In this document: positions 16,094 through 28,456 of the stretch, piece by piece | How positions within the stretch are numbered: the first letter of the stretch is position 1 | Layout: every line of letters begins with the position of its first letter | Origin: Achromobacter sp. Marseille-Q4962 | GTDB lineage: Bacteria; Pseudomonadota; Gammaproteobacteria; Burkholderiales; Burkholderiaceae_B | Direction: 5' to 3' | DNA length: 64,000 nt | Assembly: GCF_943737005.1 (NCBI RefSeq) | Contig: NZ_CALSFU010000005.1 | Coordinates: 179,291 to 243,290, forward strand | Made by a program: the position numbers and the translations under genes | Notes under the pieces: generated by a model | Database searches by the model: none | The model's input: only the letters and a program-made list of their open reading frames with translations | Told to the model about the DNA's origin: nothing

Positions 16094-16136
16094 GGGGCGC
16101 GGGCCTCCGGGCTTATCCGGGGGGCGCGCCCCGTTG
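16094..16136 (+). terminator. Candidate hairpin terminator after the M48 protease
   Basis: GGGGCGCG at 16094-16101 pairs with CGCGCCCC at 16125-16132, with a 23-nt loop and only GTTGT after it. The stem is strong but the T-tract is poor. A TAAAAT -10 box for tig follows at 16161-16166. Confidence 0.5.
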
Positions 16137-16218
16137 TGTCAGGGGGGCGGCAGTTTCCGGTAAAATGGCGCGTTTATCCGCCCGTCATCTTTTTATCTTT
16201 CGGAATATAGGTCTTTTA

Positions 16219-17529
16219 ATGCAGCCTGTGGTTGAAACCCTCTCCGGCCTCGAGCGCCGTGTTGATCTGGCCGTTTCGGTGGCCGACGTCGAAAAGGAAG
16301 TCCAGGCGCAATTGAAGCGCGTGGCCCGCACGGCCAAGGTGCCGGGCTTTCGTCCCGGCAAGGCGCCGCTCGCCATGCTCGAGCGCAGCCATGGCCCCGG
16401 CATCCGCTATGACGTGATCAACAGCCAGGTCGGCCGCGCTTTCGAAGCCGCCATCGACGGCGCCAAGCTGCGCGTCGCCGGCGCTCCCAGCCTCGAACCC
16501 AAGACCGAAGGCGCCGCGGAAGGCACGCTGGCCTTCACCGCCACGTTCGAGGTCTATCCCGAAGTCGCCGTCCCCGACCTCTCCACGCTGTCCGTCACGC
16601 GCTACGACACCGCCGTGACCGACGCCGAGGTCGAAAAGACCCTCGACGTGCTGCGCAAGCAGCGCGCCACCTACGAAGCCCGCGACGGCCGCGCGGCCCA
16701 GGACGGCGACCGCGTCACCCTGGATTTCGCCGGCACCATCGACGGCGTGCCGTTCGACGGCGGCAAGGCGGAGAACTTCGCGTTCGTGCTCGGCCAGGGC
16801 CGCATGCTGCCCGAGTTCGAGGAAGCCGCCGGCGGCCTGAAGGCCGGCGAAACCAAGGTCTTCCCGCTCAAGTTCCCCGATGACTACCAGGGTAAGGAAG
16901 TCGCCGGCAAGACCGCCGAATTCACCATCACCGTGAAGGAAGTGGCCGAAGGCGTGCTGCCCGAAGTCAATGGCGAATTCGCCAAGTCGCTCGGCCAGCC
17001 CGAAGGCGACGTCGAGAAACTGAAGGCCGACATCCGCAGCAACATCGAGCGCGAGGTCAAGGCCCGCTCGCAAGGCCGCACCAAGGCCAGCGTGATGGAC
17101 GCCCTGGTCGAGGCGGGCAAGTTCGACGTGCCCAAGGCGCTGGTCGACAACGACGTGCAGAGCCGCGTGGCCGCCGCCCGCGAGGAACTGAAGCAGCGCG
17201 GCGTGCCCAACGCCGAATCGGTGCCCATTCCCGCCGAAGCCTTCGCCGCCGAATCCGAGCGCCGCGTGCGTCTGGGCCTGCTGGTGTCCGAGCTCGTCAA
17301 GCAGGCGCAGTTGCAGGCCAAGCCGGAGCAGGTGCGCGCCCGCATCGAAGAGTTCGCGCAGAACTACGAACAACCCGCCCAGGTTGTCAGCTATTACCTG
17401 TCCGACCGCCAGCGCCGTGCCGAAATCGAAGCCATCGTGCTGGAGGACAACGTCGTCGCGCACGTGCTGGAAAAGGCCAAGGTCACCGAAGAGAAGGTGC
17501 CTTTCGATCAGTTGATGGGGATGGCGTAA
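16219..17529 (+). CDS. tig: Trigger factor
   Basis: A 436-residue ribosome-bound chaperone and peptidyl-prolyl isomerase that receives nascent chains. The N-terminal ribosome-binding domain holds the signature GFRPGKAP. The FKBP-type domain is at about residues 155-245 ([43 protein letters not shown]). The C-terminal helical arms follow. The start [10 protein letters not shown] at 16219 fits the family. It is followed after 4 bp by clpP, the usual tig-clpP-clpX order. Confidence 0.97.
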   Translation: MQPVVETLSGLERRVDLAVSVADVEKEVQAQLKRVARTAKVPGFRPGKAPLAMLERSHGPGIRYDVINSQVGRAFEAAIDGAKLRVAGAPSLEPKTEGAAEGTLAFTATFEVYPEVAVPDLSTLSVTRYDTAVTDAEVEKTLDVLRKQRATYEARDGRAAQDGDRVTLDFAGTIDGVPFDGGKAENFAFVLGQGRMLPEFEEAAGGLKAGETKVFPLKFPDDYQGKEVAGKTAEFTITVKEVAEGVLPEVNGEFAKSLGQPEGDVEKLKADIRSNIEREVKARSQGRTKASVMDALVEAGKFDVPKALVDNDVQSRVAAAREELKQRGVPNAESVPIPAEAFAAESERRVRLGLLVSELVKQAQLQAKPEQVRARIEEFAQNYEQPAQVVSYYLSDRQRRAEIEAIVLEDNVVAHVLEKAKVTEEKVPFDQLMGMA

Positions 17530-17533
17530 CACC

Positions 17534-18187
17534 ATGCAGAGATTCACCGATTTCTACGCGGCCATGCACGGCGGGTCCTCCGTGACCCCCACCGCCCTGG
17601 GGTACATCCCCATGGTGATCGAACAGTCGGGGCGCGGCGAGCGCGCCTATGACATCTATTCGCGCCTGCTGCGCGAACGCCTCATCTTCCTGGTGGGGCC
17701 GGTCAACGACGCCACCGCCAACCTGGTGGTGGCCCAGCTGCTGTTCCTGGAATCGGAGAATCCCGACAAGGACATCTCCCTGTACATCAACTCGCCGGGC
17801 GGGTCGGTGTACGCGGGCATGGCCATCTTCGACACCATGCGGTTCGTCAAGCCGGACGTCTCCACGCTGTGCACCGGCCTGGCGGCCAGCATGGGCGCGT
17901 TCCTGCTGGCGGCGGGCACGAAGGGCAAGCGCTTCACGCTGCCCAACTCCCGCATCATGATCCACCAGCCCTCGGGCGGCGCCCAGGGGCAGGCCTCCGA
18001 CATTCAGATCCAGGCCCGCGAAATCCTGGACCTGCGCGAGCGCCTGAACCGCATCCTGGCCGAGAACACCGGCCAGCCGGTCGAGCGCATCGCGGTGGAC
18101 ACGGAACGTGACAACTTCATGTCGGCCGAAGATGCGGTATCGTATGGATTGGTGGACAAGGTGATGACCTCCCGCGCGGAAGGCTGA
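17534..18187 (+). CDS. clpP: ATP-dependent Clp protease proteolytic subunit
   Basis: A 217-residue serine peptidase that forms the double-heptamer chamber used by ClpX and ClpA. The catalytic residues are Ser119 (GLAASMGAF) and His144 (MIHQPSGG), with the Asp in the DTERDNF region. It is encoded directly after trigger factor and 108 bp before clpX, so it is part of the proteostasis block. Confidence 0.97.
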   Translation: MQRFTDFYAAMHGGSSVTPTALGYIPMVIEQSGRGERAYDIYSRLLRERLIFLVGPVNDATANLVVAQLLFLESENPDKDISLYINSPGGSVYAGMAIFDTMRFVKPDVSTLCTGLAASMGAFLLAAGTKGKRFTLPNSRIMIHQPSGGAQGQASDIQIQAREILDLRERLNRILAENTGQPVERIAVDTERDNFMSAEDAVSYGLVDKVMTSRAEG

Positions 18188-18295
18188 CTTCCCGAGGTTG
18201 ATCCCACACCCTGCTGCCGTCACGATTGAGTAAGCGTAGGCTGCGCCGGGCCTGCAAGCGGTCCGGCGCGTCGTTACCTGAGATACGAAACACAT

Positions 18296-19594
18296 ATGCC
18301 TGAAAAAAAGGGATCGGCAGACGCAAAGGTGCTGCATTGTTCGTTTTGCAACAAGAGCCAGCATGAAGTCCGCAAGCTGATCGCGGGCCCGTCGGTCTTC
18401 ATTTGCGACGAATGCATAGACCTGTGCAACGACATCATCCGCGAGGAGGCCCAGGCCACCGCGCGCGCGGCGATTCGTTCCGAGCTGCCCACTCCGGCTG
18501 AAATCAAGACCTTCCTCGACCAGTACGTCATCGGCCAGACCGGCCCGAAGCGCATGCTGGCGGTGGCGGTCTACAACCACTACAAGCGCATTCGCCACGG
18601 CGAGATCAAGGGCGACGAGGTGGAGCTCTCCAAGAGCAACATCATGCTCATCGGGCCCACGGGTTCCGGCAAGACGCTGCTGGCCCAGACGCTGGCGCGC
18701 ATGCTGAACGTGCCCTTCGTCATGGCCGACGCCACCACCCTGACCGAAGCCGGCTACGTGGGCGAGGACGTCGAGAACATCATCCAGAAGCTGCTGCAGA
18801 ACTGCAACTACGAAGTCGAGAAGGCGCAGCGCGCCATCATCTACATCGACGAAATCGACAAGATTTCCCGCAAGTCCGACAACCCGTCGATCACGCGCGA
18901 CGTTTCGGGCGAAGGCGTGCAGCAGGCCCTGCTCAAGCTCATCGAGGGCACGGTGGCCTCGGTGCCGCCGCAGGGCGGCCGCAAGCACCCCAACCAGGAC
19001 TTCGTGCAGGTCGACACGACCAACATCCTGTTCATCGTGGGCGGCGCCTTCGACGGCCTGGAAAAGATCATCCGCGATCGCACCGAGAAGTCCGGCATCG
19101 GCTTCTCGGCTTCCGTGCGGGCCAAGTCCGAGCGCGGGGTGGGCGAGCTTTTCAGCGAGGTCGAGCCCGAAGACCTGATCAAGTTCGGCCTCATTCCCGA
19201 ACTGGTCGGCCGCCTGCCGGTGGTCGCCACCCTGGACGAGCTCGACGAGGCGGCCCTGGTGCAGATCCTCACCGAGCCCAAGAACGCGCTGGTCAAGCAG
19301 TTCCAGAAGCTGTTCGCCATGGAAGGCGCCGAGCTGGACGTGCGCCCCGCCGCCCTCAAGGCCATCGCACGCAAGGCGCTGCGCCGCAAGACCGGCGCGC
19401 GCGGCCTGCGCTCCATCATCGAGCAGGCGCTGCTGGACACCATGTACGAGCTGCCTTCCCAGGGCAACGTCAAGCGCGTGGTGCTGGACGAGAACGTCAT
19501 AGAGGGGGACGGCAAGCCGTTGCTCATCTACGCGGACGAAGACGCCGCGCCGGAAAAGCCGGCGCGTGGAGAAGTCCGGGACGCCGCCGCCTGA
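18296..19594 (+). CDS. clpX: ATP-dependent Clp protease ATP-binding subunit ClpX
   Basis: A 432-residue AAA+ unfoldase that delivers tagged proteins to ClpP. The N-terminal C4 zinc finger uses C15, C18, C37 and C40. Walker A is GPTGSGKT, Walker B is [10 protein letters not shown], and the pore loop region reads [10 protein letters not shown]. The C-terminal small domain has [13 protein letters not shown]. Length is normal. A strong terminator follows. Confidence 0.97.
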   Translation: MPEKKGSADAKVLHCSFCNKSQHEVRKLIAGPSVFICDECIDLCNDIIREEAQATARAAIRSELPTPAEIKTFLDQYVIGQTGPKRMLAVAVYNHYKRIRHGEIKGDEVELSKSNIMLIGPTGSGKTLLAQTLARMLNVPFVMADATTLTEAGYVGEDVENIIQKLLQNCNYEVEKAQRAIIYIDEIDKISRKSDNPSITRDVSGEGVQQALLKLIEGTVASVPPQGGRKHPNQDFVQVDTTNILFIVGGAFDGLEKIIRDRTEKSGIGFSASVRAKSERGVGELFSEVEPEDLIKFGLIPELVGRLPVVATLDELDEAALVQILTEPKNALVKQFQKLFAMEGAELDVRPAALKAIARKALRRKTGARGLRSIIEQALLDTMYELPSQGNVKRVVLDENVIEGDGKPLLIYADEDAAPEKPARGEVRDAAA

Positions 19595-19604
19595 TGGATA
19601 TTTC

Positions 19605-19635
19605 AAAAAAACCCGTTCTTGAAACGGGTTTTTTT
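19605..19635 (+). terminator. Rho-independent terminator after clpX
   Basis: A perfect 13-bp stem (AAAAAAACCCGTT with AACGGGTTTTTTT) around CTTGA. It separates the tig-clpP-clpX transcript from lon. Confidence 0.93.
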
Positions 19636-19771
19636 GGTTTGGAACGCCCCGGATTTGCCAGGCCGGGTAGTCTATGCAGCAGGCGTCCCGTTTCCGCACG
19701 ATGCTCCGGAAGCGGGCAAAACCGTACTGGAGGCCTTTTCGCATCGTTTTTGCTTATCGGTCCGCCAGGAT

Positions 19772-19798
19772 CTTGAATTTTCGGCTATTGTTCCCATA
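19772..19798 (+). promoter_or_regulatory. lon: Candidate sigma32 heat-shock promoter of lon
   Basis: CTTGAA at 19772-19777 and CCCATA at 19793-19798, with 15 bp between, resemble the heat-shock consensus (CTTGAAA and CCCCAT). It lies 80 bp before the lon start, and lon is a classic heat-shock gene. Confidence 0.6.
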
Positions 19799-19877
19799 AC
19801 AGACGTAACCGACGAGACGGCCAGGCGCAGCCCGGCTCCTCGTCCCCGATACGCCGAGTCATACCGAGGAACCCCCT

Positions 19878-22328
<2,451 letters not shown>

Positions 22329-22380
22329 TCCGGCCATGCCGCCGCCGGGCCCGCGCGCAAGCGCGGCCCGGTCAAGATGA

Positions 22381-22409
22381 CCGCGCACCCTGTGCGCGGT
22401 TTTTTTTTT
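22381..22409 (+). terminator. Rho-independent terminator after lon
   Basis: A perfect stem CCGCGCAC/GTGCGCGG around CCT and a run of ten T. A group II intron-like sequence begins two bases after it. Confidence 0.95.
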
Positions 22410-22410
22410 G

Positions 22411-22607
22411 GTGCGCCCGGCAGGGCGCACCCACTTGGAGGTGGAAGTCCTCTACTCGCCCGACAAGGGGAAGAGTTAGCCGAAGGCAAGGGCTAACCCC
22501 TCACCCTACCCGATCGTGCCATGAATGGGCCGCGAAGCGGGCTGTGGAACGGAGGGTGAAGCCCGCCCTGAGACGGGCTGCTGCGGAAGAAGGAGGCGGG
22601 AAGCAAG
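22411..22607 (+). mobile_element. Truncated group II intron (5' part only, probably class C)
   Basis: The sequence begins GTGCGCCCGGCAGGGCGCAC, a group II intron 5' end (consensus GTGYG) that folds as the first hairpin. It continues with GGAGGTGGAAGTCCTCTAC and GTTAGCCGAAGGCAAGGG, the conserved domain I elements of bacterial introns that carry a reverse transcriptase. There is no room for the intron-encoded protein, and I see no domain V or VI before lexA. It starts directly behind the lon terminator, the target type used by class C introns. The right boundary is approximate. It cannot splice as it stands. Confidence 0.65.
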
Positions 22608-22632
22608 ACGGCAGGGCCGCGGGCCCTGCCGT
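22608..22632 (-). terminator. Terminator of lexA
   Basis: A perfect 11-bp stem ACGGCAGGGCC/GGCCCTGCCGT with a 3-nt loop, 48 bp after the lexA stop codon on the minus strand, followed by a pyrimidine-rich stretch. Confidence 0.65.
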
Positions 22633-22679
22633 TCTGCATTCGTTCGTTGCGCCTGCTCGGCCGAGTGGCGCGCGGAGGA

Positions 22680-23351
22680 TCAGTGCAACGCCTGGGTGCG
22701 GATCAGCCCGACGGCGATGCCCTCGAGCGCGAAATCCTGGCCGGGCTCGACAATGATGGGGTCGAAATCAGGGTTTTCGGGCAGCAGGGCGAGCCGGCCG
22801 TTCTGGCGCTGGAAGCGCTTGACGGTAACGTCGTCGCCCAGGCGCGCGACCACGATCTGGCCGTTGCGCGCTTCGGCGGCTTTCTTGACGGCGAGCAGGT
22901 CGCCTTCGAGGATGCCGGCGTCGCGCATGCTCATGCCGCGCACCTTGAGCAGGTAGTCGGGCGCCTGCGCGAACAGGCTGGGATCGACGCCCACCTCGCG
23001 TTCGACATGTTCGGCCGCCAGGATGGGGCTGCCGGCCGCCACGCGGCCCACCAGCGGCAGCAGCAGCTGCTGCAGCGCGCCGGCCACGGACGAGGCCGCC
23101 AGCGAGGCGGAAGAGGGGGAGGAGGCGTCCTTGGCGAGGTCCTTGAGGCGGATGCCGCGGGATGCGCCGGCGGTAAGCTCGATGGCGCCCTTGCGCGCCA
23201 GGGCCTTGAGATGGTCTTCCGCCGCGTTGGGCGAGCGGAACCCCAGCGCCTGGGCAATTTCGGCGCGGGTGGGCGGAAAACCCGTGCGCGCTACCGTGAG
23301 CCGGATGAGATCTAGGATTTGCTGTTGGCGTTCGGTGAGTTTGCTGGCCAT
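22680..23351 (-). CDS. lexA: SOS repressor LexA
   Basis: A 223-residue repressor of the SOS regulon. The N-terminal winged helix-turn-helix ([41 protein letters not shown]) is followed by a C-terminal S24 autoprotease domain. The cleavage bond is in VAAGSPI, the nucleophile Ser is in GMSMRDAGI, and the Lys is in AVKKAAEA. The linker is Ser/Ala-rich. The start at 23351 (MASKLTERQ) fits the family. An SOS box sits just upstream, so it represses itself. uvrB nearby has no SOS box that I can see. Confidence 0.97.
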   Translation of the reverse strand: MASKLTERQQQILDLIRLTVARTGFPPTRAEIAQALGFRSPNAAEDHLKALARKGAIELTAGASRGIRLKDLAKDASSPSSASLAASSVAGALQQLLLPLVGRVAAGSPILAAEHVEREVGVDPSLFAQAPDYLLKVRGMSMRDAGILEGDLLAVKKAAEARNGQIVVARLGDDVTVKRFQRQNGRLALLPENPDFDPIIVEPGQDFALEGIAVGLIRTQALH

Positions 23352-23375
23352 GGCGATGATCCGTTTGCTGGCGGA

Positions 23376-23391
23376 CTGTACATATATACAG
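23376..23391. promoter_or_regulatory. SOS (LexA) box
   Basis: CTGTACATATATACAG matches the CTGT-N8-ACAG consensus with the alternating AT core of strong sites. It lies 25 bp upstream of the lexA start codon. Confidence 0.93.
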
Positions 23392-23508
23392 CGCCATTCT
23401 GGGGGACACAGCAAAAAAAAGCAAGCAGCGGAAAAGGCGGGGCGGGGGTGGAACGGGACCGACGCGCAGCGGGGCCGGCGCGGCAGGCGCCGATGCGGAA
23501 AGGCCCAT

Positions 23509-23539
23509 GCAAGAAGGGCCCGCGAGGGGCCCTTCTTGC
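23509..23539 (-). terminator. Terminator of the aminotransferase gene
   Basis: A perfect 13-bp stem GCAAGAAGGGCCC/GGGCCCTTCTTGC with a 5-nt loop, 27 bp after the stop codon on the minus strand. There is no long T-tract, but the stem is very stable. Confidence 0.65.
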
Positions 23540-23565
23540 GGTGGGCGGCACGGGGCCGAGCCGCC

Positions 23566-24765
23566 TTACAGCACGGAGGCGATGGCCTTGGCCACGGTGT
23601 CGATGTTGCCGCTGTTGAGCGCGGCCACGCAGATGCGGCCGCTGGAAACGGCGTACACGCCGTGTTCTTCGCGCAGGCGGTCGACCTGGGCGGCCGTGAG
23701 GCCCGAGTACGAGAACATGCCGCGCTGCTTCAGGACGAAGCTGAAATCCTGCTTGCCGCCGTACTGGGCGATCTTCTCGACCAGTTGCTTGCGCATGAGG
23801 CGGATACGGTCGCGCATGCCGGCCAGCTCTGCTTCCCACATGGCGTACAGCTCGGGCGAGTTGAGCACCATGGAAACCACCGTGCCGCCGTGGGTGGGCG
23901 GGTTCGAGTAGTTGGTGCGGATCACGCGCTTGAGCTGGCTCAGGACGCGGACGGCCTCGTCCTTGCTGCCGGCCACCACGGTCAGCGCGCCCACGCGCTC
24001 GCCGTACAGCGAGAACGATTTCGAGAACGACGAGCTGATGAACATGGTGAGATCGAGATCGGCGAACAGGCGCACCACCGCGGCATCTTCCTGCAGGCCT
24101 TCGCCGAAGCCCTGGTAGGCGATGTCCAGGAAGGGAACCAGGCGGTTTTCCTTGACCGCCGCGGCGATCTGTTTCCACTGGTCGAGCGTGGGATCGACGC
24201 CCGTGGGGTTGTGGCAGCAGGCGTGCAGCACCACGACGGTACCGGCGGGGGCGGCCTTCAGGTCGGCCAGCATGCCGTCGAAGTTCAGGCCGCGGGTAGC
24301 CGGATCGTAGTACGCATAGGTGCCGACCTCGAAGCCGGCGCGCTCGAACAGCGCGCGATGGTTTTCCCAGCTCGGGTTGCTGATGAGCACTTTCGACTGC
24401 GGCAGCAGCTGGCGCAGGAAGTCGGCGCCGATCTTCAGCGCGCCGGTTCCGCCCAGCGCCTGGGCGGTCAGCACGCGGCCGGCGGCGGCCAGGGGGGAAT
24501 CCTTGCCGAGCAGCAGGGTCTGCGCGGCCTGGTTGTAGCCCGCGATGCCCTCGATGGGCAGGTAGCCGCGCGCGGCGGCGGCTTCGATGCGCGCCTGCTC
24601 GGCCTTGCGCACCGCGGCCAGCAGGGGAATGCGCCCCTGGTCATCGTAATACACGCCCACGCCCAGATTCACTTTGCCGGGGCGGGTGTCCGCGTTGTAC
24701 TGTTCGTTCAGGCCAAGAATGGGATCGCGCGGCGCGAGTTCGACGGTATCGAAAAGGGTGCTCAT
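23566..24765 (-). CDS. Aromatic amino acid aminotransferase (TyrB/AspC family)
   Basis: A 399-residue class I PLP aminotransferase that moves an amino group from aspartate or aromatic amino acids to 2-oxoglutarate. Family segments are [59 protein letters not shown], and the PLP-lysine block [18 protein letters not shown], with C-terminal RGMFSYSGL. It could be TyrB or AspC; the family cannot be split by eye. The start [17 protein letters not shown] at 24765 fits. It is divergent from uvrB. Confidence 0.92.
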   Translation of the reverse strand: MSTLFDTVELAPRDPILGLNEQYNADTRPGKVNLGVGVYYDDQGRIPLLAAVRKAEQARIEAAAARGYLPIEGIAGYNQAAQTLLLGKDSPLAAAGRVLTAQALGGTGALKIGADFLRQLLPQSKVLISNPSWENHRALFERAGFEVGTYAYYDPATRGLNFDGMLADLKAAPAGTVVVLHACCHNPTGVDPTLDQWKQIAAAVKENRLVPFLDIAYQGFGEGLQEDAAVVRLFADLDLTMFISSSFSKSFSLYGERVGALTVVAGSKDEAVRVLSQLKRVIRTNYSNPPTHGGTVVSMVLNSPELYAMWEAELAGMRDRIRLMRKQLVEKIAQYGGKQDFSFVLKQRGMFSYSGLTAAQVDRLREEHGVYAVSSGRICVAALNSGNIDTVAKAIASVL

Positions 24766-24852
24766 GGGAGTGTGTTGACGTGGGTGGACGCAGTCCGGAG
24801 TGCTGTGGATAATGGGGGGTTTACCCTGAAACAGTCTAGCATGGGAAACACT

Positions 24853-26880
24853 ATGGCAGACCCCGGCTTCGTCGAATTCCCAGGCAGTCCATTTCACCTC
24901 CACCAGCCCTATCCGCCCGCGGGCGACCAGCCCGCCGCCATCGAGGCGCTGACCCAGGGCGTGCAGGACGGCCTCATGTACCAGACGCTGCTGGGCGTGA
25001 CGGGTTCGGGCAAGACCTACACCATGGCCAACGTCATTGCGCGCCTGGGGCGGCCGGCCCTGGTGCTGGCGCCCAACAAGACGCTGGCCGCCCAGCTCTA
25101 CGCCGAGATGCGCGAATTCTTCCCGCGCAACGCCGTCGAGTATTTCGTTTCGTACTACGACTACTACCAGCCCGAGGCCTACGTGCCCACGCGCGACCTT
25201 TTCATCGAGAAGGATTCCTCGGTCAACGAGCACATCGAGCAGATGCGGCTGTCGGCCACCAAGAGCCTGCTGGAGCGCCGCGATACGGTCATCGTCGGCA
25301 CGGTGTCGTGCATCTACGGTATCGGCAACCCGGGCGACTACCACGCCATGGTGCTCATCCTGCGCACGGGCGATCAGATCTCCCGGCGCGAGATCCTGGC
25401 GCGGCTGGTGGCCATGCAATACACCCGCAACGATGCCGAGTTCACCCGCGGCGTGTTCCGCGTGCGCGGCGAAACCATCGACATCTTCCCGGCGGAAAGC
25501 CCCGAGCTGGCCTTGCGCGTCACGCTCTTCGACGACGAGATCGAAACCCTGGAGCTCTTCGATCCGCTCACCGGCCGCGTGCGGCAGAAGCTGCTGCGCT
25601 TCACGGTGTACCCTGGCTCGCACTACGTCACGCCGCGCGACACGGTGCTGCGCGCGATCGAAACCATCAAGGAAGAGCTGCGCGAGCGCGTCAAGCATTT
25701 CGTGGACGGGGGGCACCTCGTCGAGGCGCAGCGGCTCGAACAGCGCACGCGCTTCGACCTCGAGATGCTGCAGGAGCTGGGCTTCTGCAAGGGCATCGAG
25801 AACTACTCGCGCCACCTGTCCGGCGCGGCGCCCGGCGAGCCGCCGCCTACGCTCATCGATTACCTGCCCGCCGATGCGCTGATGTTCATCGACGAAAGCC
25901 ACGTCACCATCGGCCAGCTGGGCGGCATGTACCGCGGCGACCGCGCGCGCAAGGAAACCCTGGTGCAATACGGGTTCCGCCTGCCTTCGGCCCTGGACAA
26001 CCGGCCGCTGCGCCTGGAGGAGTTCGAGGCGCGCATGCGGCAGTGCGTGTTCGTCTCGGCCACGCCCGCCGCCTACGAGAACGAGCATTCGGACAACGTG
26101 GTGGAACAGGTGGTGCGGCCCACCGGCCTGGTCGATCCCGTGGTGGAAGTGCTGCCGGCCCGCACCCAGGTGGACGATCTGCTGGGCCAGATCAAGGCCC
26201 GCGTGGCCCGGTCGGAGCGGGTGCTGGTCACCACGCTTACCAAGCGCATGGCCGAGGACCTGACCGACTTCCTTTCCGAGCACGGCATCCGGGTCCGTTA
26301 TCTGCACTCCGACATCGATACCGTGGAGCGGGTGGAAATCATCCGCGACTTGCGCCTGGGCACTTTCGACGTGCTGGTGGGCATCAACCTGCTGCGCGAG
26401 GGGCTGGACATTCCCGAGGTGTCGCTGGTGGCCATCCTGGACGCCGACAAGGAAGGCTTCCTGCGTTCCGAGCGCAGCCTGATCCAGACCATCGGCCGGG
26501 CCGCCCGCAACCTGAACGGCCATGCCATTCTTTACGCCGACCGCGTCACCGACTCGATGCGGCGCGCCATCGAGGAAACCAGCCGGCGCCGCGCCAAGCA
26601 GTTGAAATTCAACGAAGATCACGGCATTACCGCCAAAGGCGTGCAGAAGGCGGTGCGCGAGCTCATCGACGGCGTGGTGGCGCCGGCCCAGCACGACACG
26701 CTGGAGGCCGCGGTGCCCGCCGAGCTGCTCACCGACGAGAAGGCGCTGGCCCGGGAAATCAAGCGCCTGGAAAAGCTGATGATGGACCACGCGCGCAACC
26801 TGGAATTCGAGCAGGCCGCCGCCGCCCGGGACGCGCTCAATGCGCTCAAGCAGCGGGTGCTGCTCGACGGGGCGGTATAG
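24853..26880 (+). CDS. uvrB: UvrABC excision nuclease subunit B
   Basis: A 675-residue DNA-damage recognition helicase of nucleotide excision repair, loaded by UvrA and cut-partner of UvrC. Walker A is GVTGSGKT. The beta-hairpin region reads [23 protein letters not shown]. The helicase C-terminal motifs include [43 protein letters not shown], and the C-terminal UVR motif is at the end ([26 protein letters not shown]). The ATG at 24853 has GGGA at 24843-24846; an in-frame ATG at 24841 is possible but lacks such a site. Confidence 0.96.
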   Translation: MADPGFVEFPGSPFHLHQPYPPAGDQPAAIEALTQGVQDGLMYQTLLGVTGSGKTYTMANVIARLGRPALVLAPNKTLAAQLYAEMREFFPRNAVEYFVSYYDYYQPEAYVPTRDLFIEKDSSVNEHIEQMRLSATKSLLERRDTVIVGTVSCIYGIGNPGDYHAMVLILRTGDQISRREILARLVAMQYTRNDAEFTRGVFRVRGETIDIFPAESPELALRVTLFDDEIETLELFDPLTGRVRQKLLRFTVYPGSHYVTPRDTVLRAIETIKEELRERVKHFVDGGHLVEAQRLEQRTRFDLEMLQELGFCKGIENYSRHLSGAAPGEPPPTLIDYLPADALMFIDESHVTIGQLGGMYRGDRARKETLVQYGFRLPSALDNRPLRLEEFEARMRQCVFVSATPAAYENEHSDNVVEQVVRPTGLVDPVVEVLPARTQVDDLLGQIKARVARSERVLVTTLTKRMAEDLTDFLSEHGIRVRYLHSDIDTVERVEIIRDLRLGTFDVLVGINLLREGLDIPEVSLVAILDADKEGFLRSERSLIQTIGRAARNLNGHAILYADRVTDSMRRAIEETSRRRAKQLKFNEDHGITAKGVQKAVRELIDGVVAPAQHDTLEAAVPAELLTDEKALAREIKRLEKLMMDHARNLEFEQAAAARDALNALKQRVLLDGAV

Positions 26881-26995
26881 CGCCGCGGTTGTTGTTACAT
26901 GTGCTTGATGGGTGCTGACATAAATCTGAACGACGGGTGATCGCCGCGCCGCGGCATGGCGTTCCGGCCGCGCCGGAGGCGGCGCGCGCGGGGCG

Positions 26996-27039
26996 ATTCC
27001 GGCGCTCGCCGGAATTGACGCAATGAATTGATTTCATTG
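26996..27039. promoter_or_regulatory. Two adjacent palindromes upstream of the phosphatase gene
   Basis: ATTCCGGCG-CT-CGCCGGAAT at 26996-27015 is perfect. CAATGAA-N5-TTCATTG follows at 27021-27039. They lie 115 bp after uvrB and about 92 bp before the phosphatase start. The first could be a terminator stem for uvrB (no T-tract), the second an operator or promoter element. Confidence 0.35.
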
Positions 27040-27130
27040 AAAAAATCAAAGCGCCTGTTTCGTCCCGCACCCATTGCGCAGGCGCAAAAAAAGCTTGCCT
27101 TATTCCGGGTTTTCCCGCACACTTACATGC

Positions 27131-27622
27131 ATGATGACCAAGGTACTTTTCGTTTGCATGGGCAATATCTGCCGCTCGCCGAGCGCAGAGGGCGTGTTCC
27201 GTCATTTGGTGAATGACGCGGGTCTGGCCGATGTCGTGCGCATCGACTCGGCGGGAACGCATGCCTTCCATATCGGCGAGGCGCCTGATGCCCGGGCGCA
27301 AGCCGCGGCGCGCAAGCGCGGCTACGAAATCACGCACCGCGAGGCCCGCCAGGTCACCGCAGAGGATTTCCGCGATTTCGACCTCATCCTCGCCATGGAC
27401 TGGGACAACCTCTCGGCCATGCAGCAACAGTGCCCCAAGGCGTACCAGCACAAGCTCATGCTGCTCATGCGCTTTGCGAACGACCACGAGGAAGCCACGG
27501 TGCCCGACCCGTACTACGGCGGCGCGGACGGCTTCTCCAAGGTGCTCGACTACCTGGAAGACGCCTGTCAGGGTGTGCTGGAGCTGGTCCGCAAGCGCGC
27601 CACCCAGTACCAGGCGGCCTGA
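27131..27622 (+). CDS. Low-molecular-weight protein tyrosine phosphatase
   Basis: A 163-residue LMW-PTP. The phosphate loop is C9-MGNIC-R15-S (C-x5-R-S) right at the N-terminus, and the general acid Asp is in DPYYGG near residue 128. It removes phosphate from protein tyrosines or small aryl phosphates. Similar enzymes control exopolysaccharide tyrosine kinases, but no such kinase is in this window. The start at 27131 (or ATG 27134) fits the family. It precedes the isc operon on the same strand, separated by a terminator. Confidence 0.92.
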   Translation: MMTKVLFVCMGNICRSPSAEGVFRHLVNDAGLADVVRIDSAGTHAFHIGEAPDARAQAAARKRGYEITHREARQVTAEDFRDFDLILAMDWDNLSAMQQQCPKAYQHKLMLLMRFANDHEEATVPDPYYGGADGFSKVLDYLEDACQGVLELVRKRATQYQAA

Positions 27623-27753
27623 TTTTGCCCTGAGGCACAGGGCCTGATGCCCGGGCCGGTGCCGGTCAGACCCTCGGGCCGTGTCGCCAGGGTTTCGTCA
27701 TCAGGCGGCCGCCGCCCGGGTCGGCGCCGCCCCTGGCGACGCCGGACAGACGG

Positions 27754-27778
27754 AAACCGCGCCTCGGCGCGGTTTTTT
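27754..27778 (+). terminator. Rho-independent terminator after the phosphatase gene
   Basis: AAACCGCGCC/GGCGCGGTTT with a T-tract. A further perfect 10-bp inverted repeat (GTCGCCAGGG at 27683-27692, CCCTGGCGAC at 27731-27740) lies just upstream and may add structure. Confidence 0.9.
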
Positions 27779-27815
27779 CTAGGCGGGAGCCATACCAAAT
27801 TAGTCGGGAATTTGC

Positions 27816-27840
27816 TATACTTGAGGCAATTACTCAGGTA
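27816..27840 (+). promoter_or_regulatory. isc operon promoter with IscR type 1 site
   Basis: The -10 box TATACT at 27816-27821 overlaps an inverted repeat, TACTTGAG at 27818-27825 and CTCAGGTA at 27833-27840, which matches the IscR type 1 pattern. Holo-IscR bound here would block RNA polymerase, giving the known negative feedback of the operon by Fe-S supply. Confidence 0.75.
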
Positions 27841-27891
27841 TTGCCCGCCGGATGACCCGGCGGCCGATGCCGGGATCACAGGGAATTCACC

Positions 27892-28437
27892 ATGCGGCTA
27901 ACTACCAAAGGGCGTTTCGCCGTGACGGCCATGATCGATCTCGCCATGCGCCAGCACAGCGGTCCGGTCACTCTCGCGGCGATCAGCCAGCGTCAGAACA
28001 TCTCGCTTTCCTACCTCGAGCAGCTTTTCGGGAAACTGCGCCGCCACGAACTCGTGGACAGCGTGCGCGGCCCGGGAGGCGGCTATTCGCTCGCCCGCCT
28101 GGCGCGCAACGTCACGGTGGCCGACATCATCTTCGCCGTCGACGAGCCGCTGGACGCCACCAGTTGCGGCGGCAAGCGGGACTGTACGAGCGGCAACGAC
28201 GGCAAGCCTGGCAAGTGCATGACGCACGAGCTCTGGGCCACCCTGAATCGCAAAATGGTGGATTACCTGGATTCGGTATCCCTGCAGGATCTGGTCGACC
28301 AGCAGCGTGTGCGGCAACTGCAGGAAGCCAACAACCAAGCCCAGGCCTGCGCGGTGCGCGTGGATCGGGTGGGCGGCGCCAATGCGAGCGCCGCCAACGC
28401 CCCGACCACCTCCGTCGCGGCCAATGCCACCGTATAA
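27892..28437 (+). CDS. iscR: Fe-S cluster-sensing regulator IscR
   Basis: A 181-residue Rrf2-family regulator. Winged helix at residues 1-70 ([39 protein letters not shown]). Cluster ligands C92, C98 and C109 with H112; in the E. coli protein the third Cys is at 104 and the His at 107, so five residues are inserted between the second and third Cys here. The C-terminus has an extra Ala/Asn/Thr-rich tail. First gene of the isc operon and its probable autorepressor. Confidence 0.95.
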   Translation: MRLTTKGRFAVTAMIDLAMRQHSGPVTLAAISQRQNISLSYLEQLFGKLRRHELVDSVRGPGGGYSLARLARNVTVADIIFAVDEPLDATSCGGKRDCTSGNDGKPGKCMTHELWATLNRKMVDYLDSVSLQDLVDQQRVRQLQEANNQAQACAVRVDRVGGANASAANAPTTSVAANATV

Positions 28438-28456
28438 GCAGCATCAGGAGCAGTAC

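Noticed and set aside
15079..17529. A single 816-codon protein spanning the M48 region and trigger factor
   Set aside because: The first 380 codons are an alternative frame of the protease gene at 15305; trigger factor starts at 16219.
24766..24852. SOS box upstream of uvrB
   Set aside because: CTGT and ACAG both occur, but not at the required spacing of eight bases.
23566..26790. A 1074-codon minus-strand frame joining the aminotransferase with sequence antisense to uvrB
   Set aside because: Only the part below 24765 is protein-like. The rest is the complement of uvrB and reads as low-complexity His/Gly/Arg sequence.
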